From: Aphanomyces cochlioides
Lineage: Eukaryota; Oomycota; Saprolegniomycetes; Saprolegniales; Verrucalvaceae
Length of the DNA: 64,000 bases
Assembly: GCA_019828595.1 (NCBI GenBank)
Contig: JAHQRK010000003.1
Coordinates: 3,906,001 to 3,970,000, forward strand
Direction of reading: 5' to 3'
Shown: positions 30,682 through 43,428 of the stretch, in pieces
Layout: each line of letters starts with the position of its first letter
Position numbering within the stretch: the first letter of the stretch is position 1
Notes under the pieces: model-generated
Databases searched by the model: none
The model's input: the letters and a program-made list of their open reading frames with translations, nothing else
What the model was told of the DNA's origin: nothing
Made by a program: the position numbers and the translations under genes

Positions 30682-31564
30682 TTCCATACTATACTTCCCT
30701 CACCGTTTCAAACATACACTCATACAATACCTACAATGACAATCCATATCACACCCGTGCATCATGTCACCGTCGTAGTCACCACTCGCTTCTCCGAATA
30801 TCGACACATTTATACAGAGAAACTACGTCACCAGACACACCGACGCTTCTCTCAGATAAAACATTGTTGATAAACTCGAGACCTTCACTTCGACAATCTA
30901 CACCAGCACATGGAACAAGAATTATACACTTTCATGACTGTCAAAAACATCCTATTCAGAAAGCCTCGAAAACACTACCACCATTTCTGTAGAATGTGAA
31001 ACAAATTCAAATCCAATCAAGATGATATGAACTGTTTGAAACAAGTTGAGCGATGTTGCTTGATGGATTGAGTACGATAAACAGTTGGTGTAGCTTTGCT
31101 GTTGTTTAGTGAAAAGAATTTAATGTTGTGCCGAATGGAAATATGATTGATATTCTGATTGAACATGTGTTTACCAGGTATATTTTTGTTTCATGGAAAC
31201 CTATGAATTTGTTCTGCGGAGTATTGAGGATATACCCTCCCATTCCTTGCGCGAGCAGGAGACTGATATGCTCTCAATAAGTCGATGTACCGCACGAAAC
31301 TTTGTTTCGGACAAGATTTCGATCCGAAGAAGAGTCAAAATCGGAACTGCTCGCGTATTTTAGACGGGTATCATGTCCATGTGAAATTTTGATGTCCATT
31401 GGTCGAATCGTGTTTTTGTGGAGAGATTGGAGTGTAAAGTGTTTGTTTTGATTGACGTGTGTTTGGTTACGATGTGCATAATGTCTGTGTCCGTGGTGGT
31501 AGTTTGCAGTGGAAAGGATTGTATGAGTGTATGTGTGGCACGGTGGGTATACGATAGTATGGAA

Positions 31565-31627
31565 TCCTCTATAGCTCGCGTACGGCTGTTAACCGTAAGG
31601 TCGCAGGTTCGAACCCTGCTGGAGGAG
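31565..31627 (+). pseudogene. tRNA-Asn(GUU) with D-arm deletion
   Basis: Same 63-nt form as at 27625. Confidence 0.9.
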
Positions 31628-32578
31628 TTCTTTTCTCTCTTTTGCATATCCATAACTGATCACCAATACAAATACTGACGTGTAGATTCTCGGCATGTCT
31701 TCTTCGAGTCAACAAATGCGTAAATAAGAAGACTATGTCACGCCAATCCAATACTAGTCCTTTATCTCCAATATGATGTGGAATGGCCTCAAAATTGCTG
31801 CTCATCAACTAGTGCGCAAGTCATTGCAGAATACATAAGAGAAACTCCAATGAGCGATTCTCTGACAGCAACAGATGTGCGCCACGCTAACTTGACTTGT
31901 ATTGGACTTGAGGAGAGATCACTCATATGGTGTCTTTTAGACTTTGTCAACTGATATCTTAGACAACGGATCACGGTCGTCAAGAGCGACCTAGAGACAA
32001 GTATTCCATTGACTTGGTTTGAAATATCATAGCACATGGATGTACTCACTCCATTACCTTGTTCTTTGCATAGAATGTGATCGTCTCCAATGTGGACTGT
32101 GTCAAATTTCGGTGGTATACATGGACATAGTTTCACGACGTTAACATCGATCGAAATCAATCCATATACCGCATCTCAAGACCACAATCGTAACATTCCT
32201 ACCTTTTTATGCAGCTTGCTGCCAAACATATTCTGGAGAAAGTTCTGTCGCATATGTGTGTGATATTGCTGTTATGCATCCGTGTGAATCGTTTCTTGGC
32301 TTGTCGACTGACAGCGCCAACAAAGCAGAAATGACACAGACTTGAAATAGTTGTGTAGATAGTCTCAATTACAGTATTGAGATATTTACAAACACGACAA
32401 ATGATATCATTAAAAGGTGCACAGCAGAATAAAACGTGTCCATTCTTTCCTCGCGTCTTAATCAAAGATGTCAGAAGCTACTCATTCTATAGACTTGATG
32501 TGAAAGCTATTGCGAGTTGGATGTGTTTGTTGCGATCACGTCGATAAGTTGGAAGGGATATGCAAAAGAGAGAAAGAA

Positions 32579-32651
32579 CTCCTCCAGCAGGGTTCGAACC
32601 TGCGACCTTACGGTTAACAGCCGTACGCTCTACCAACTGAGCTATAGAGGA
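32579..32651 (-). tRNA. tRNA-Asn (anticodon GUU)
   Basis: Same 73-nt sequence as the gene at 28639, intact. Confidence 0.95.
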
Positions 32652-33534
32652 TTCCATACTATACTTCCCTCACCGTTTCAAACATACACTCATACAATAC
32701 CTACAATGACAATCCATATCACACCCGTGCATCATGTCACCGTCGTAGTCACCACTCGCTTCTCCGAATATCGACACATTTATACAGAGAAACTACGTCA
32801 CCAGACACACCGACGCTTCTCTCAGATAAAACATTGTTGATAAACTCGAGACCTTCACTTCGACAATCTACACCAGCACATGGAACAAGAATTATACACT
32901 TTCATGACTGTCAAAAACATCCTATTCAGAAAGCCTCGAAAACACTACCACCATTTCTGTAGAATGTGAAACAAATTCAAATCCAATCAAGATGATATGA
33001 ACTGTTTGAAACAAGTTGAGCGATGTTGCTTGATGGATTGAGTACGATAAACAGTTGGTGTAGCTTTGCTGTTGTTTAGTGAAAAGGATTTAATGTTGTG
33101 CCGAATGGAAATATGATTGATATTCTGATTGAACATGTGTTTACCAGGTATATTTTTGTTTCATGGAAACCTATGAATTTGTTCTGCGGAGTATTGAGGA
33201 TATACCCTCCCATTCCTTGCGCGAGCAGGAGACTGATATGCTCTCAATAAGTCGATGTACCGCACGAAACTTTGTTTCGGACAAGATTTCGATCCGAAGA
33301 AGAGTCAAAATCGGAACTGCTCGCGTATTTTAGACGGGTATCATGTCCATGTGAAATTTTGATGTCCATTGGTCGAATCGTGTTTTTGTGGAGAGATTGG
33401 AGTGTAAAGTGTTTGTTTTGATTGACGTGTGTTTGGTTACGATGTGCATAATGTCTGTGTCCGTGGTGGTAGTTTGCAGTGGAAAGGATTGTATGAGTGT
33501 ATGTGTGGCACGGTGGGTATACGATAGTATGGAA

Positions 33535-33597
33535 TCCTCTATAGCTCGCGTACGGCTGTTAACCGTAAGGTCGCAGGTTCGAACCCTGCTGGAGGAG
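33535..33597 (+). pseudogene. tRNA-Asn(GUU) with D-arm deletion
   Basis: Same 63-nt form as at 27625. Confidence 0.9.
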
Positions 33598-34548
33598 TTC
33601 TTTTCTCTCTTTTGCATATCCATAACTGATCACCAATACAAATACTGACGTGTAGATTCTCGGCATGTCTTCTTCGAGTCAACAAATGCGTAAATAAGAA
33701 GACTATGTCACGCCAATCCAATACCAGTCCTTTATCTCCAATATGATGTGGAATGGCCTCAAAATTGCTGCTCATCAACTAGTGCGCAAGTCATTGCAGA
33801 ATACATAAGAGAAACTCCAATGAGCGATTCTCTGACAGCAACAGATGTGCGCCACGCTAACTTGACTTGTATTGGACTTGAGGAGAGATCACTCATATGG
33901 TGTCTTTTAGACTTTGTCAACTGATATCTTAGACAACGGATCACGGTCGTCAAGAGCGACCTAGAGACAAGTATTCCATTGACTTGGTTTGAAATATCAT
34001 AGCACATGGATGTACTCACTCCATTACCTTGTTCTTTGCATAGAATGTGATCGTCTCCAATGTGGACTGTGTCAAATTTCGGTGGTATACATGGACATAG
34101 TTTCACGAAGTTAACATCGATCGAAATCAATCCATATACCGCATCTCAAGACCACAATCGTAACATTCCTACCTTTTTATGCAGCTTGCTGCCAAACATA
34201 TTCTGGAGAAAGTTCTGTCGCATATGTGTGTGATATTGCTGTTATGCATCCGTGTGAATCGTTTCTTGGCTTGTCGACTGACAGCGCCAACAAAGCAGAA
34301 ATGACACAGACTTGAAATAGTTGTGTAGATAGTCTCAATTACAGTATTGAGATATTTACAAACACGACAAATGATATCATTAAAAGGTGCACAGCAGAAT
34401 AAAACGTGTCCATTCTTTCCTCGCGTCTTAATCAAAGATGTCAGAAGCTACTCATTCTATAGACTTGATGTGAAAGCTATTGCGAGTTGGATGTGTTTGT
34501 TGCGATCACGTCGATAAGTTGGAAGGGATATGCAAAAGAGAGAAAGAA

Positions 34549-34621
34549 CTCCTCCAGCAGGGTTCGAACCTGCGACCTTACGGTTAACAGCCGTACGCTC
34601 TACCAACTGAGCTATAGAGGA
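34549..34621 (-). tRNA. tRNA-Asn (anticodon GUU)
   Basis: Same 73-nt sequence as the gene at 28639, intact. Confidence 0.95.
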
Positions 34622-35504
34622 TTCCATACTATACTTCCCTCACCGTTTCAAACATACACTCATACAATACCTACAATGACAATCCATATCACACCCGTGC
34701 ATCATGTCACCGTCGTAGTCACCACTCGCTTCTCCGAATATCGACACATTTATACAGAGAAACTACGTCACCAGACACACCGACGCTTCTCTCAGATAAA
34801 ACATTGTTGATAAACTCGAGACCTTCACTTCGACAATCTACACCAGCACATGGAACAAGAATTATACACTTTCATGACTGTCAAAAACATCCTATTCAGA
34901 AAGCCTCGAAAACACTACCACCATTTCTGTAGAATGTGAAACAAATTCAAATCCAATCAAGATGATATGAACTGTTTGAAACAAGTTGAGCGATGTTGCT
35001 TGATGGATTGAGTACGATAAACAGTTGGTGTAGCTTTGCTGTTGTTTAGTGAAAAGAATTTAATGTTGTGTCGAATGGAAATATGATTGATATTCTGATT
35101 GAACATGTGTTTACCAGGTATATTTTTGTTTCATGGAAACCTATGAATTTGTTCTGCGGAGTATTGAGGATATACCCTCCCATTCCTTGCGCGAGCAGGA
35201 GACTGATATGCTCTCAATAAGTCGATGTACCGCACGAAACTTTGTTTCGGACAAGATTTCGATCCGAAGAAGAGTCAAAATCGGAACTGCTCGCGTATTT
35301 TAGACGGGTATCATGTCCATGTGAAATTTTGATGTCCATTGGTCGAATCGTGTTTTTGTGGAGAGATTGGAGTGTAAAGTGTTTGTTTTGATTGACGAGT
35401 GTTTGGTTACGATGTGCATAATGTCTGTGTCCGTGGTGGTAGTTTGCAGTGGAAAGGATTGTATGAGTGTATGTGTGGCACGGTGGGTATACGATAGTAT
35501 GGAA

Positions 35505-35567
35505 TCCTCTATAGCTCGCGTACGGCTGTTAACCGTAAGGTCGCAGGTTCGAACCCTGCTGGAGGAG
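35505..35567 (+). pseudogene. tRNA-Asn(GUU) with D-arm deletion
   Basis: Same 63-nt form as at 27625. Confidence 0.9.
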
Positions 35568-36518
35568 TTCTTTTCTCTCTTTTGCATATCCATAACTGAT
35601 CACCAATACAAATACTGACGTGTAGATTCTCGGCATGTCTTCTTCGAGTCAACAAATGCGTAAATAAGAAGACTATGTCACGCCAATCCAATACTAGTCC
35701 TTTATCTCCAATATGATGTGGAATGGCCTCAAAATTGCTGCTCATCAACTAGTGCGCAAGTCATTGCAGAATACATAAGAGAAACTCCAATGAGCGATTC
35801 TCTGACAGCAACAGATGTGCGCCACGCTAACTTGACTTGTATTGGACTTGAGGAGAGATCACTCATATGGTGTCTTTTAGACTTTGTCAACTGATATCTT
35901 AGACAACGGATCACGGTCGTCAAGAGCGACCTAGAGACAAGTATTCCATTGACTTGGTTTGAAATATCATAGCACCTGGATGTACTCACTCCATTACCTT
36001 GTTCTTTGCATAGAATGTGATCGTCTCCAATGTGGACTGTGTCAAATTTCGGTGGTATACATGGACATAGTTTCACGACGTTAACATCGATCGAAATCAA
36101 TCCATATACCGCATCTCAAGACCACAATCGTAACATTCCTACCTTTTTATGTAGCTTGCTGCCAAACATATTCTGGAGAAAGTTCTGTCGCATATGTGTG
36201 TGATATTGCTGTTATGCATCCGTGTGAATCGTTTCTTGGCTTGTCGACTGACAGCGCCAACAAAGCAGAAATGACACAGACTTGAAATAGTTGTGTAGAT
36301 AGTCTCAATTACAGTATTGAGATATTTACAAACACGACAAATGATATCATTAAGAGGTGCACAGCAGAATAAAACGTGTCCATTCTTTCCTCGCGTCTTA
36401 ATCAAAGATGTCAGAAGCTACTCATTCTATAGACTTGTTGTGAAAGCTATTGCGAGTTGGATGTGTTTGTTGCGATCACGTCGATAAGTTGGAAGGGATA
36501 TGCAAAAGAGAGAAAGAA

Positions 36519-36591
36519 CTCCTCCAGCAGGGTTCGAACCTGCGACCTTACGGTTAACAGCCGTACGCTCTACCAACTGAGCTATAGAGGA
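36519..36591 (-). tRNA. tRNA-Asn (anticodon GUU) abutting a family 3 LINE
   Basis: Complete 73-nt gene. One base upstream of its 5' end (plus-strand position 36593) the 5' end of a family 3 LINE begins. The native upstream flank (TTCCATACTATAC) is therefore replaced by LINE sequence, while the gene itself, including both internal promoter boxes, is kept. Confidence 0.95.
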
Positions 36592-36643
36592 TAGTTTCCA
36601 ATTTGCCAGCTACCCCGCAGTACCACTGTCCAAAACTGACAAC

Positions 36644-39109
36644 ATGGCGACTACCCACTCTTCCAGCCGTGCTCATGCACACAAGCCCTCAGCTTTTTCT
36701 GCCTCTCCCTTTCGCAATACCTCGGACGCTTCTAGTATCATGGAGGTGATTGTTGACGATGATGATGACGATGAACCTGACTCAATCATCGACAAAACTC
36801 CGCCTGCTGCTCAACCGCCCATACGTCTTGCTACACTCGGTGGTCGCGTGCCATTACCAAGCGCTCGTACCAGCGACAAAACTGTCAACAAGGATAATGT
36901 TTCTCCGATGCCTGATGAAGACATAGAGGATATCTCCAACAACAACCAACCACATACCCCACCGATTACTCAAGCCACTGAGCTGGAGCCGCGCTCTGAA
37001 GACCAATCGATTCGCGACACCAATGTTGATGTGGAAATGGAGCCTGAAGCTCAAATCGATGCCTCGCCTCCTGCTACAACACGCTCCGTGCCAATACCAC
37101 CCGAGTCGAACACCTCGACCAAAAAGCCAAACGAATGCGTGTGGGAATTCCAAGCCAAGCAGAGAGCTAAATCTGCCAAGGCTCAGCGGAACAGTGACGT
37201 CGGCCATTATCGACCAACTATGGCCGAGCTGGCGTCCTTGTTGCAAAAACGCGCGACAGGATCTCTCACGTTTGACGACACTTTGCCCATCCAAAAACAT
37301 TCCCCCAGAGATGTTGTTGGCTGGCTACAAATGTCCACTGGCCAATACACCAAATACATCGACATCTCCAAGGCAATGACATCTCTATTGTTTGACAACC
37401 AAGCGCTTGATTTGGACGATGCATTTGTCGATGTCATCAAGTGCGAGAAAGATGTCTCCAATCGTCTTCTCAAGTGGGGCATAGCCTCTGAAGATGCTCT
37501 TAAAAAGCTGCGTGGAGTCTCTCTCAAGATCCAAGTGGCAAAGGATGGCAGCTCTCAGAGATTTGTCATGACTGAGCCCCATATACTTGATGGATATTTC
37601 ATCGATATCCCATCTGGTCTCCAAGGACAGGATGAAGAACGTCTCATGTTCAGCATCATGTCAAAGCTTGAGCCGCGCTTTTTGTGGGGCTCATACTCCA
37701 CAGTTTCCTCGACGACTGGCTTGGCTAGCTCTCGTTATCGCTTGTATTTTGAAGGGACAGCTATACCCGAATCTATGCACAATGACGGTCGATCAATTGA
37801 AGAATTCATTTTCAAGGGTCGGTGCCTCCGCGTGTTTGGTCAAGGATGGTTTTACCGTGACAAGAAGCTCGCGCGCCTTGACCTCGATGTAATCGCCACC
37901 CAACATGGACTTCACGCAACCCCTCACCGCCCACGGGGAGACGCCGCTGTCTCGACATCCACTGCCAAACGGCAGAAAACGACCCGAGACAGCAACAAGG
38001 AATGGACTGAAGTTCAAACTACAGGCAAAAGAAAGAAAACCCCAATCTCCGCTGGCTCAATCCCAGCTCCTGATCGTCCTTGGATCTCCCCGAACATGTT
38101 TGCGGCTCTGGACGAACGCGCTAATGTTGAGCCCGAGGAACACGAAACGACAGTTGGCAACACCACTGTCAAAGTAATTGTTCCAAAGCTGACACTCAAA
38201 TCTGGTGACAAGGTGCACGTTGCCGCTGAAGAGTTCATTAGCGGGATCAAACCCCACGAGGGCTCAATCCAAAGGTTTGAGAAGTCTCTCGATGCCATAC
38301 TTGCCGAGCTCAACGACCTTGACACCAAGGCTCAAAACGCACCACAACATATCCCGGCCCAAGTTAAGGAAGCGTTAGCGCACGATTCCTTCAACTTATT
38401 GAAATTGATTACGGACGGGCGTGTTGACACGATCTGCATCCATCTAGAACGTGCGCCAATCGAATTTGGACTGCAACTGCACCAAATTTTTGTCTCCAAT
38501 CGTGACAGCTTCGAATACTTTGTTCGTCTTCGACTGCTTAATCGTTGGCTAAGAGCGTCTGGTGGTGGCACAAAATCTTTTGGTCAGCTCTACGAGGCAA
38601 CATTCGGCACTCCAATCACTCACGACCACGTGATCTCGGTGTTCAGTGACCAGAAGATGGTCAACAACCTCCCACTCATCGAGGCAATCATCACCGATGA
38701 TGACATCGTCCTCAACAGAGTTGAAGTCGAAGAAGTGCTGGCCATTGCAGAAGTATTGATGGCAGTTCATGCTCCACTATATTTCAATAGCGATGCGGCA
38801 ATTTTGGCCTCAACAAAAAGTCCAGTGACAGCGTTACCCTCTCGCCTTGGTAAACGCAGTCTATCCTCCGAAACGCTCATGTCACTCCTGATGTACACCG
38901 ACCTTGGCCTCCACATATGGAACAGAATGGAATTCATGTACACTGGCGACGGAGAATCGATGTGTCACATCATGACAAAAATCCTTCAACTACACGAAAG
39001 CAACGATTTGGATATCACTCTCCACAATCAAGTCATGTTTCACCCAAGCGAACCTACTTTAATTCACGGCGACCTAGCGGATCTCACAACGATCGCTTCC
39101 CGTGGCTAA
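36644..39109 (+). CDS. LINE ORF1 protein (family 3, copy 1), intact
   Basis: 821 residues from ATG in a fair context (GACAACATGGCG). The N-terminal 160 residues are low-complexity, with an acidic run of Asp near residue 40. From about 164 (CVWEFQAKQRAKSAK) the protein aligns with family 1 throughout: TFDDTLPIQKHSP, YRLYFEGTA near 368, LRVFGQGWFYRDKKLARLDLD, a basic KRQKTT/GKRKKTP stretch, and a helical C-terminal domain with LLNRWLRASGGG. The middle part is probably an RRM-like RNA-binding fold. The stop TAA (39107-39109) overlaps the ORF2 frame. Confidence 0.87.
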   Translation: MATTHSSSRAHAHKPSAFSASPFRNTSDASSIMEVIVDDDDDDEPDSIIDKTPPAAQPPIRLATLGGRVPLPSARTSDKTVNKDNVSPMPDEDIEDISNNNQPHTPPITQATELEPRSEDQSIRDTNVDVEMEPEAQIDASPPATTRSVPIPPESNTSTKKPNECVWEFQAKQRAKSAKAQRNSDVGHYRPTMAELASLLQKRATGSLTFDDTLPIQKHSPRDVVGWLQMSTGQYTKYIDISKAMTSLLFDNQALDLDDAFVDVIKCEKDVSNRLLKWGIASEDALKKLRGVSLKIQVAKDGSSQRFVMTEPHILDGYFIDIPSGLQGQDEERLMFSIMSKLEPRFLWGSYSTVSSTTGLASSRYRLYFEGTAIPESMHNDGRSIEEFIFKGRCLRVFGQGWFYRDKKLARLDLDVIATQHGLHATPHRPRGDAAVSTSTAKRQKTTRDSNKEWTEVQTTGKRKKTPISAGSIPAPDRPWISPNMFAALDERANVEPEEHETTVGNTTVKVIVPKLTLKSGDKVHVAAEEFISGIKPHEGSIQRFEKSLDAILAELNDLDTKAQNAPQHIPAQVKEALAHDSFNLLKLITDGRVDTICIHLERAPIEFGLQLHQIFVSNRDSFEYFVRLRLLNRWLRASGGGTKSFGQLYEATFGTPITHDHVISVFSDQKMVNNLPLIEAIITDDDIVLNRVEVEEVLAIAEVLMAVHAPLYFNSDAAILASTKSPVTALPSRLGKRSLSSETLMSLLMYTDLGLHIWNRMEFMYTGDGESMCHIMTKILQLHESNDLDITLHNQVMFHPSEPTLIHGDLADLTTIASRG

Positions 39110-42100
39110 AGTGGTCGCGGCTTGTCATTTTGTCAAGCTCCCCATACTTGAAGTGACGACGAGCAACCTCAATGGGCTGAAAGAAAACGGACATCTTGTT
39201 GCACGGCGTCTTCGGAAACCGACACAAGCTGTTCTCTTTCAAGAAACGAAACTCAACAACGCAAAACATCTTGACACTTTCCACACTCACCTCACAACGA
39301 AGTGGGTGTTAGCAAGTACAAACTTTTTACCAACGACTTACGAACAACCCGCACGGACAATTTGAACAACCGTCGATGTGGCGTTGCATCATACTTTCAC
39401 GAATCGATGCCTGGATTCTCAAGCCTGGTGCACTTATCACAACACGATATCCCTGGCCGTTATATTGTGATCAAAACGTACTGGGATGAAACCCCAGTCT
39501 ACATCCACAACATTTACGCGCCAGTTACCCCTCAACATCGGGCTAGTTTCTTTGACAGTCTCCCTCGCGCTTTTGAAGCTAACAGTGTACACCTGGTTGG
39601 GGGAGATTTTAACCTTCCTGTCAACGAACACCTCGATGCTTCCAAACCACGGCAAGATCACACCTTTGGAAAAGTCGAATGTCTTGCCTGGCTGTCACAA
39701 CTAGGAGTCATCGACGCGTGGCGCCTACACCACCCTCACGAAAGACTGGCAAGCGGTCCAGGACGAAGCAATCGTCTGGACTACTGGTTCATTGACCAAG
39801 ATTTAGTTGCCCAATCCTACCAAAGCTCAAAATATGCCACTAACAGCTTTGCCGGAGATCACTTGGAGCACACTGTCGTTCTCTCTACAAGTCATACACC
39901 CACGACCCGTGGCTACTGGAGGCTGCCGAGAGAGCTACTCAAAGACCCGCTCGTCATCAAAGCCATACGAGAAGAGGCATCACACCTCCTCTCTGAGATG
40001 CGTGCGGACGAATCGACAAACATGGGAGCCGTCTGGTATGGGTGGCTTAAGCGAATCAAACGACGTTTACAACAATGTCATCGCCACCACCTCCAATCCA
40101 TGCAACACGAGCTCAAAAGCCTAAAACTGAGACATATATCTGCACAACGATCATACGAAGCTGGCTTGCTCGACGAGGCTGCCGTTGATGCTACTCGGTT
40201 GGCGCTGGAAAACGCAAGAATCGAATATCGCCAATACCGCATGGATCAGCAATTCGATTTTCATGCAAATATCAACGAACGCGGTACGAGCCACTTCTTT
40301 CGAAGGCCACAAGGACTCAAGGTTCCTATCACGACGGTCAACGTCGATGGCATTCCCGTGTCTGATCCTACCACTATCAAAGAGAGATTCACTGCCCATT
40401 GGAAGGCAATAATGACTACCACTCGTGGCGAACAACCTCGGCTAAACCGGGCGAGGCGGAGGGCTGTCATACGGTTTATCTCCCGCAAACTCAATGATGA
40501 GCAACGCGAGGAGCTAGACAGACCTATCACAGCAGCCGAGCTGTGTAGTGCTCTCAAGACAATGAGTCCAAACAAGTCTCCTGGTCCTGATGGATGGCCA
40601 GCGGCCTTCTTCCAAGTAGCACCCGAGGCTTTCTCCGAAATCCTGGTCAGGGTCTTCAACTACCAACTTCACCACCACGGTAAACTACTCCTTCAACAAA
40701 GGCGTAGTGCTGTGGCTCTGCTCTTCAAAGCTGGTGATCGAGGCGATCCTGGAAACTACCGACCTATTGCACTCATGTCAGTGGAGGTGAAGATACTATC
40801 CCGTGCCCTCGCTTATCGCCTGGCTACAGTAGCTCCTCATCTCATTCACCCAAGTCAAGCTGGCTTTGTCCCAGGACGACGGCTGCATGACCACGTCCTG
40901 CTTGTGCAAACTTTGCAAACGTTTTGCACCAACGAAGATCACGACTACTATGCAACATTCCTTGACTTTTCGAAAGCGTACGACATGGTGGATCGAGAAT
41001 TTATGCTTGATGTGCTGAGAGAAGTCAACACTGGTGATGGTTTCATTGCGTGGGTAGCTCTTTTGTACGACTCACCTTTGGTCCAGATCATCTTCAATGG
41101 CGAGCTTGGCCCTAAGATCCGACCTACCCGAGGCGTCAAACAAGGCTGTCCTTTATCATGCCTACTGTTCGTCCTATACCTAGAACCTCTTGGTGAGATG
41201 CTCCGAGCGTCCCCACATCTTGGAATCGCTCTCCCCACGACTCAGTTATTACGAGTATATTCTTTGCCGACGACTCGACGTTGTTATCAAACTCGCTGCA
41301 ATCTGCTGTGGAGCAAATGGCAATTGTGGAAGAGTTTTGCACGGCTTCAGGGGCCCGTCTGAATCGTTCCAAGTGCATGACCTTGGTTCTCAACGACCAT
41401 CTCGATCAAGAAGACATCGAAGCAGATGGTTTGCTCAATATCGTACCAACTGGTCAGTGTACGAAATATCTTGGTATTCTCTTTGGCCATCGACTTTCGG
41501 CTGACTCCCAACTTCAAAAACTCAACGACAAATTCATCTCGTCCTTTCAACTATGGGGTAAACGAGCAAGGACATTGCAGGGCCGAAAGCTTATTGCCTC
41601 CACGATGTTGCTATCTATGTTGTGGCATGTAACAGCCGTTGTACCTGTGCCTCCTGCTATGGTCGTTACGTGGCAACAAATGTTAAACAAGTTCATACTT
41701 TGCCGCAAGACCCAGCTCGATGAGAGTTACCGTCCCTCAATCCATAGAAGGTGGCAGTACGACAAGCCTTTAGGCCTGGGAATCCCCCACATTGCATCGA
41801 GGCTGCGAACACAACGCCTTCTTCGTTTACAGCTCTTTATGTCTGCCGATTCTCCTGGTGAAATCCTGGTGTGGAAGAAACTTGTACAGCGACAATTTAG
41901 CCGCACAATACATCAGTTATTCCGAGACAGTCACCCATTCGATTTTCTTTCATACTACCCAAATGCAAGCTCCAAGTGGCTTTTGCTTCGCGAGCTCCAT
42001 CCACTGTGGCTTGATACTTGGAAACATTGGTCAGCCACAGACATGAGTAAGCGAATCGGCGTGCCTCCAAATCTCGACACGGTACTGAACCTCCCGGTAT

Positions 42101-43215
42101 GGCTCACAGCCTACGACGCAATGCACTTCGGCTCTGCTAAGATGTTAGCAAATGTCGTGAAAGATGAAGACATGCGTCTCTGGTGCCGCCACGGGGCCAA
42201 AAATGGTCTCAGATGCCTGAAGGATTTCCTGACCCCACATGGCGCTTGGCCAACAGAGACCATGTTCGTGAACCGAATGTCGTCGAACAATCCAGCTGCC
42301 CAAGTTTGTCTAAACCAGGACGGAGTCATGGACTTTGCCACATTGCCCCGCACAACCGACATTTACAATCAACTCACACGAATCTTCGACAAAGTTGTTC
42401 GATCGTTTGACATTCGGCAAGGGTCGCCACTGCCTAATGTCCCGACTTGTCAACATCCGTTTACAGCCAGAATCAAGGATGCTGATTTACCTTTCGAGTC
42501 GTGGCCCAAGAAAAACGTGGTGCATTTAGCTTACCACGCCCCCCAGACTGAAGCTATACATCCTATGAAGACTACGACAAGAACTGACAAAGACATAGCA
42601 AAGTATATCCGTCTCATTCGTACTGTGTGTAATCTACCTCCACCTGTTCAAGGCGATGTATGGTTTCGATTGCACATGAAGATGTTACCCGTCAACTCGA
42701 GGTTTTCCTATATGCAGATCCAAAACCCTGACGCTATTTGTTGTGTCTATGAAGATTGCTCGGATGTTGAGACTTTTCATCATGCCTTCCATACATGTCA
42801 TCATGTACATCAAGTTTGGATGTTCCAAGAGCGAGCATGGAGAGCTTATGGTGTTAAGTTTGATTGGGCAACCACCACGAATATCAGTCGCTTCAAGACC
42901 AATACGCGAGGAAAACACCTGCATGACGCATTATTCAAATTATGGTCCCTCCTTTGTGCTTCCATCACGTACTCCTTATGGACTCAAAGAAATGCAACCA
43001 AGTTCGATGGCAAAAGGCCTCTACCGATTTTACTATGGAACGAGATTATATTTGTCAGTTGGACAGCTTCCATCAGGCGAACAATTCGTTTGCTCTCGCC
43101 TGACGACTTCGACTATCGAAACATCATCGAAGCGGTCTCAGTCCTTTTCTCTCAAGCTGGATACAACGAGCTATTCGAAAAATATCCCATGTCTTTTCGA
43201 GTTGAACACCAGTAA
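39102..43215 (+). pseudogene. LINE ORF2 (family 3, copy 1): endonuclease-reverse transcriptase, two frameshifts
   Basis: Same domains as copy 2 (see 58614). One G is missing after 39293 (CTCACAAC against CTCGACAAC) near the start of the endonuclease. One C is missing from the run at 41233-41236 just before the catalytic FADDSTLL segment. The rest is open, through LGILFGHRL to the C-terminal CCVYEDC...HHAFHTC knuckle and TAA. There is no in-frame ATG between the upstream TAG and the GTG at 39102. Confidence 0.94.
39106..39123 (+). promoter_or_regulatory. ORF1 stop / ORF2 entry overlap motif, family 3 copy 1
   Basis: CTAAAGTGGTCGCGGCTT (the copy 2 motif ends CTG). The ORF1 stop TAA lies within it, ORF2 is in the +1 frame, and no ATG is available in that frame before the endonuclease. 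Confidence 0.6.
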
Positions 43216-43428
43216 TTTGATTACAAGCCCCAGCTGTATTCTTGACTTGGTATCCCAGCTGAATTTTTGATTGGGAATCCTGGCGACCATCACTCACGAT
43301 CCGCGCAAAACATTTCACTGCCCAATCAAATCGTGCCTGACTCAAGTGTCGCAACTGAGAATAAGTTCAGTGAGAATCTCAAAACAATTCTCCAAGACTC
43401 ACTTTTGATTTTACCCAAGACAACAACA

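Larger units (their letters stand above)
26743..36592. repeat. Five tandem 1,970-bp tRNA-Asn units
   Basis: Units start at 26743, 28713, 30683, 32653 and 34623, each exactly 1,970 bp and differing by only a few bases. Each holds a plus-strand tRNA-Asn with a 10-nt D-arm deletion and an intact minus-strand tRNA-Asn that ends the unit. The spacers (about 880 bp before the plus tRNA and about 950 bp between the tRNAs) hold no supported protein gene. Short frames of 60-123 codons recur only because the DNA does. Units 1 and 4 share two variants (AAAAGGATTT near 27177/33087 and CACGAAGTTA near 28198/34108) that the others lack. Confidence 0.95.
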
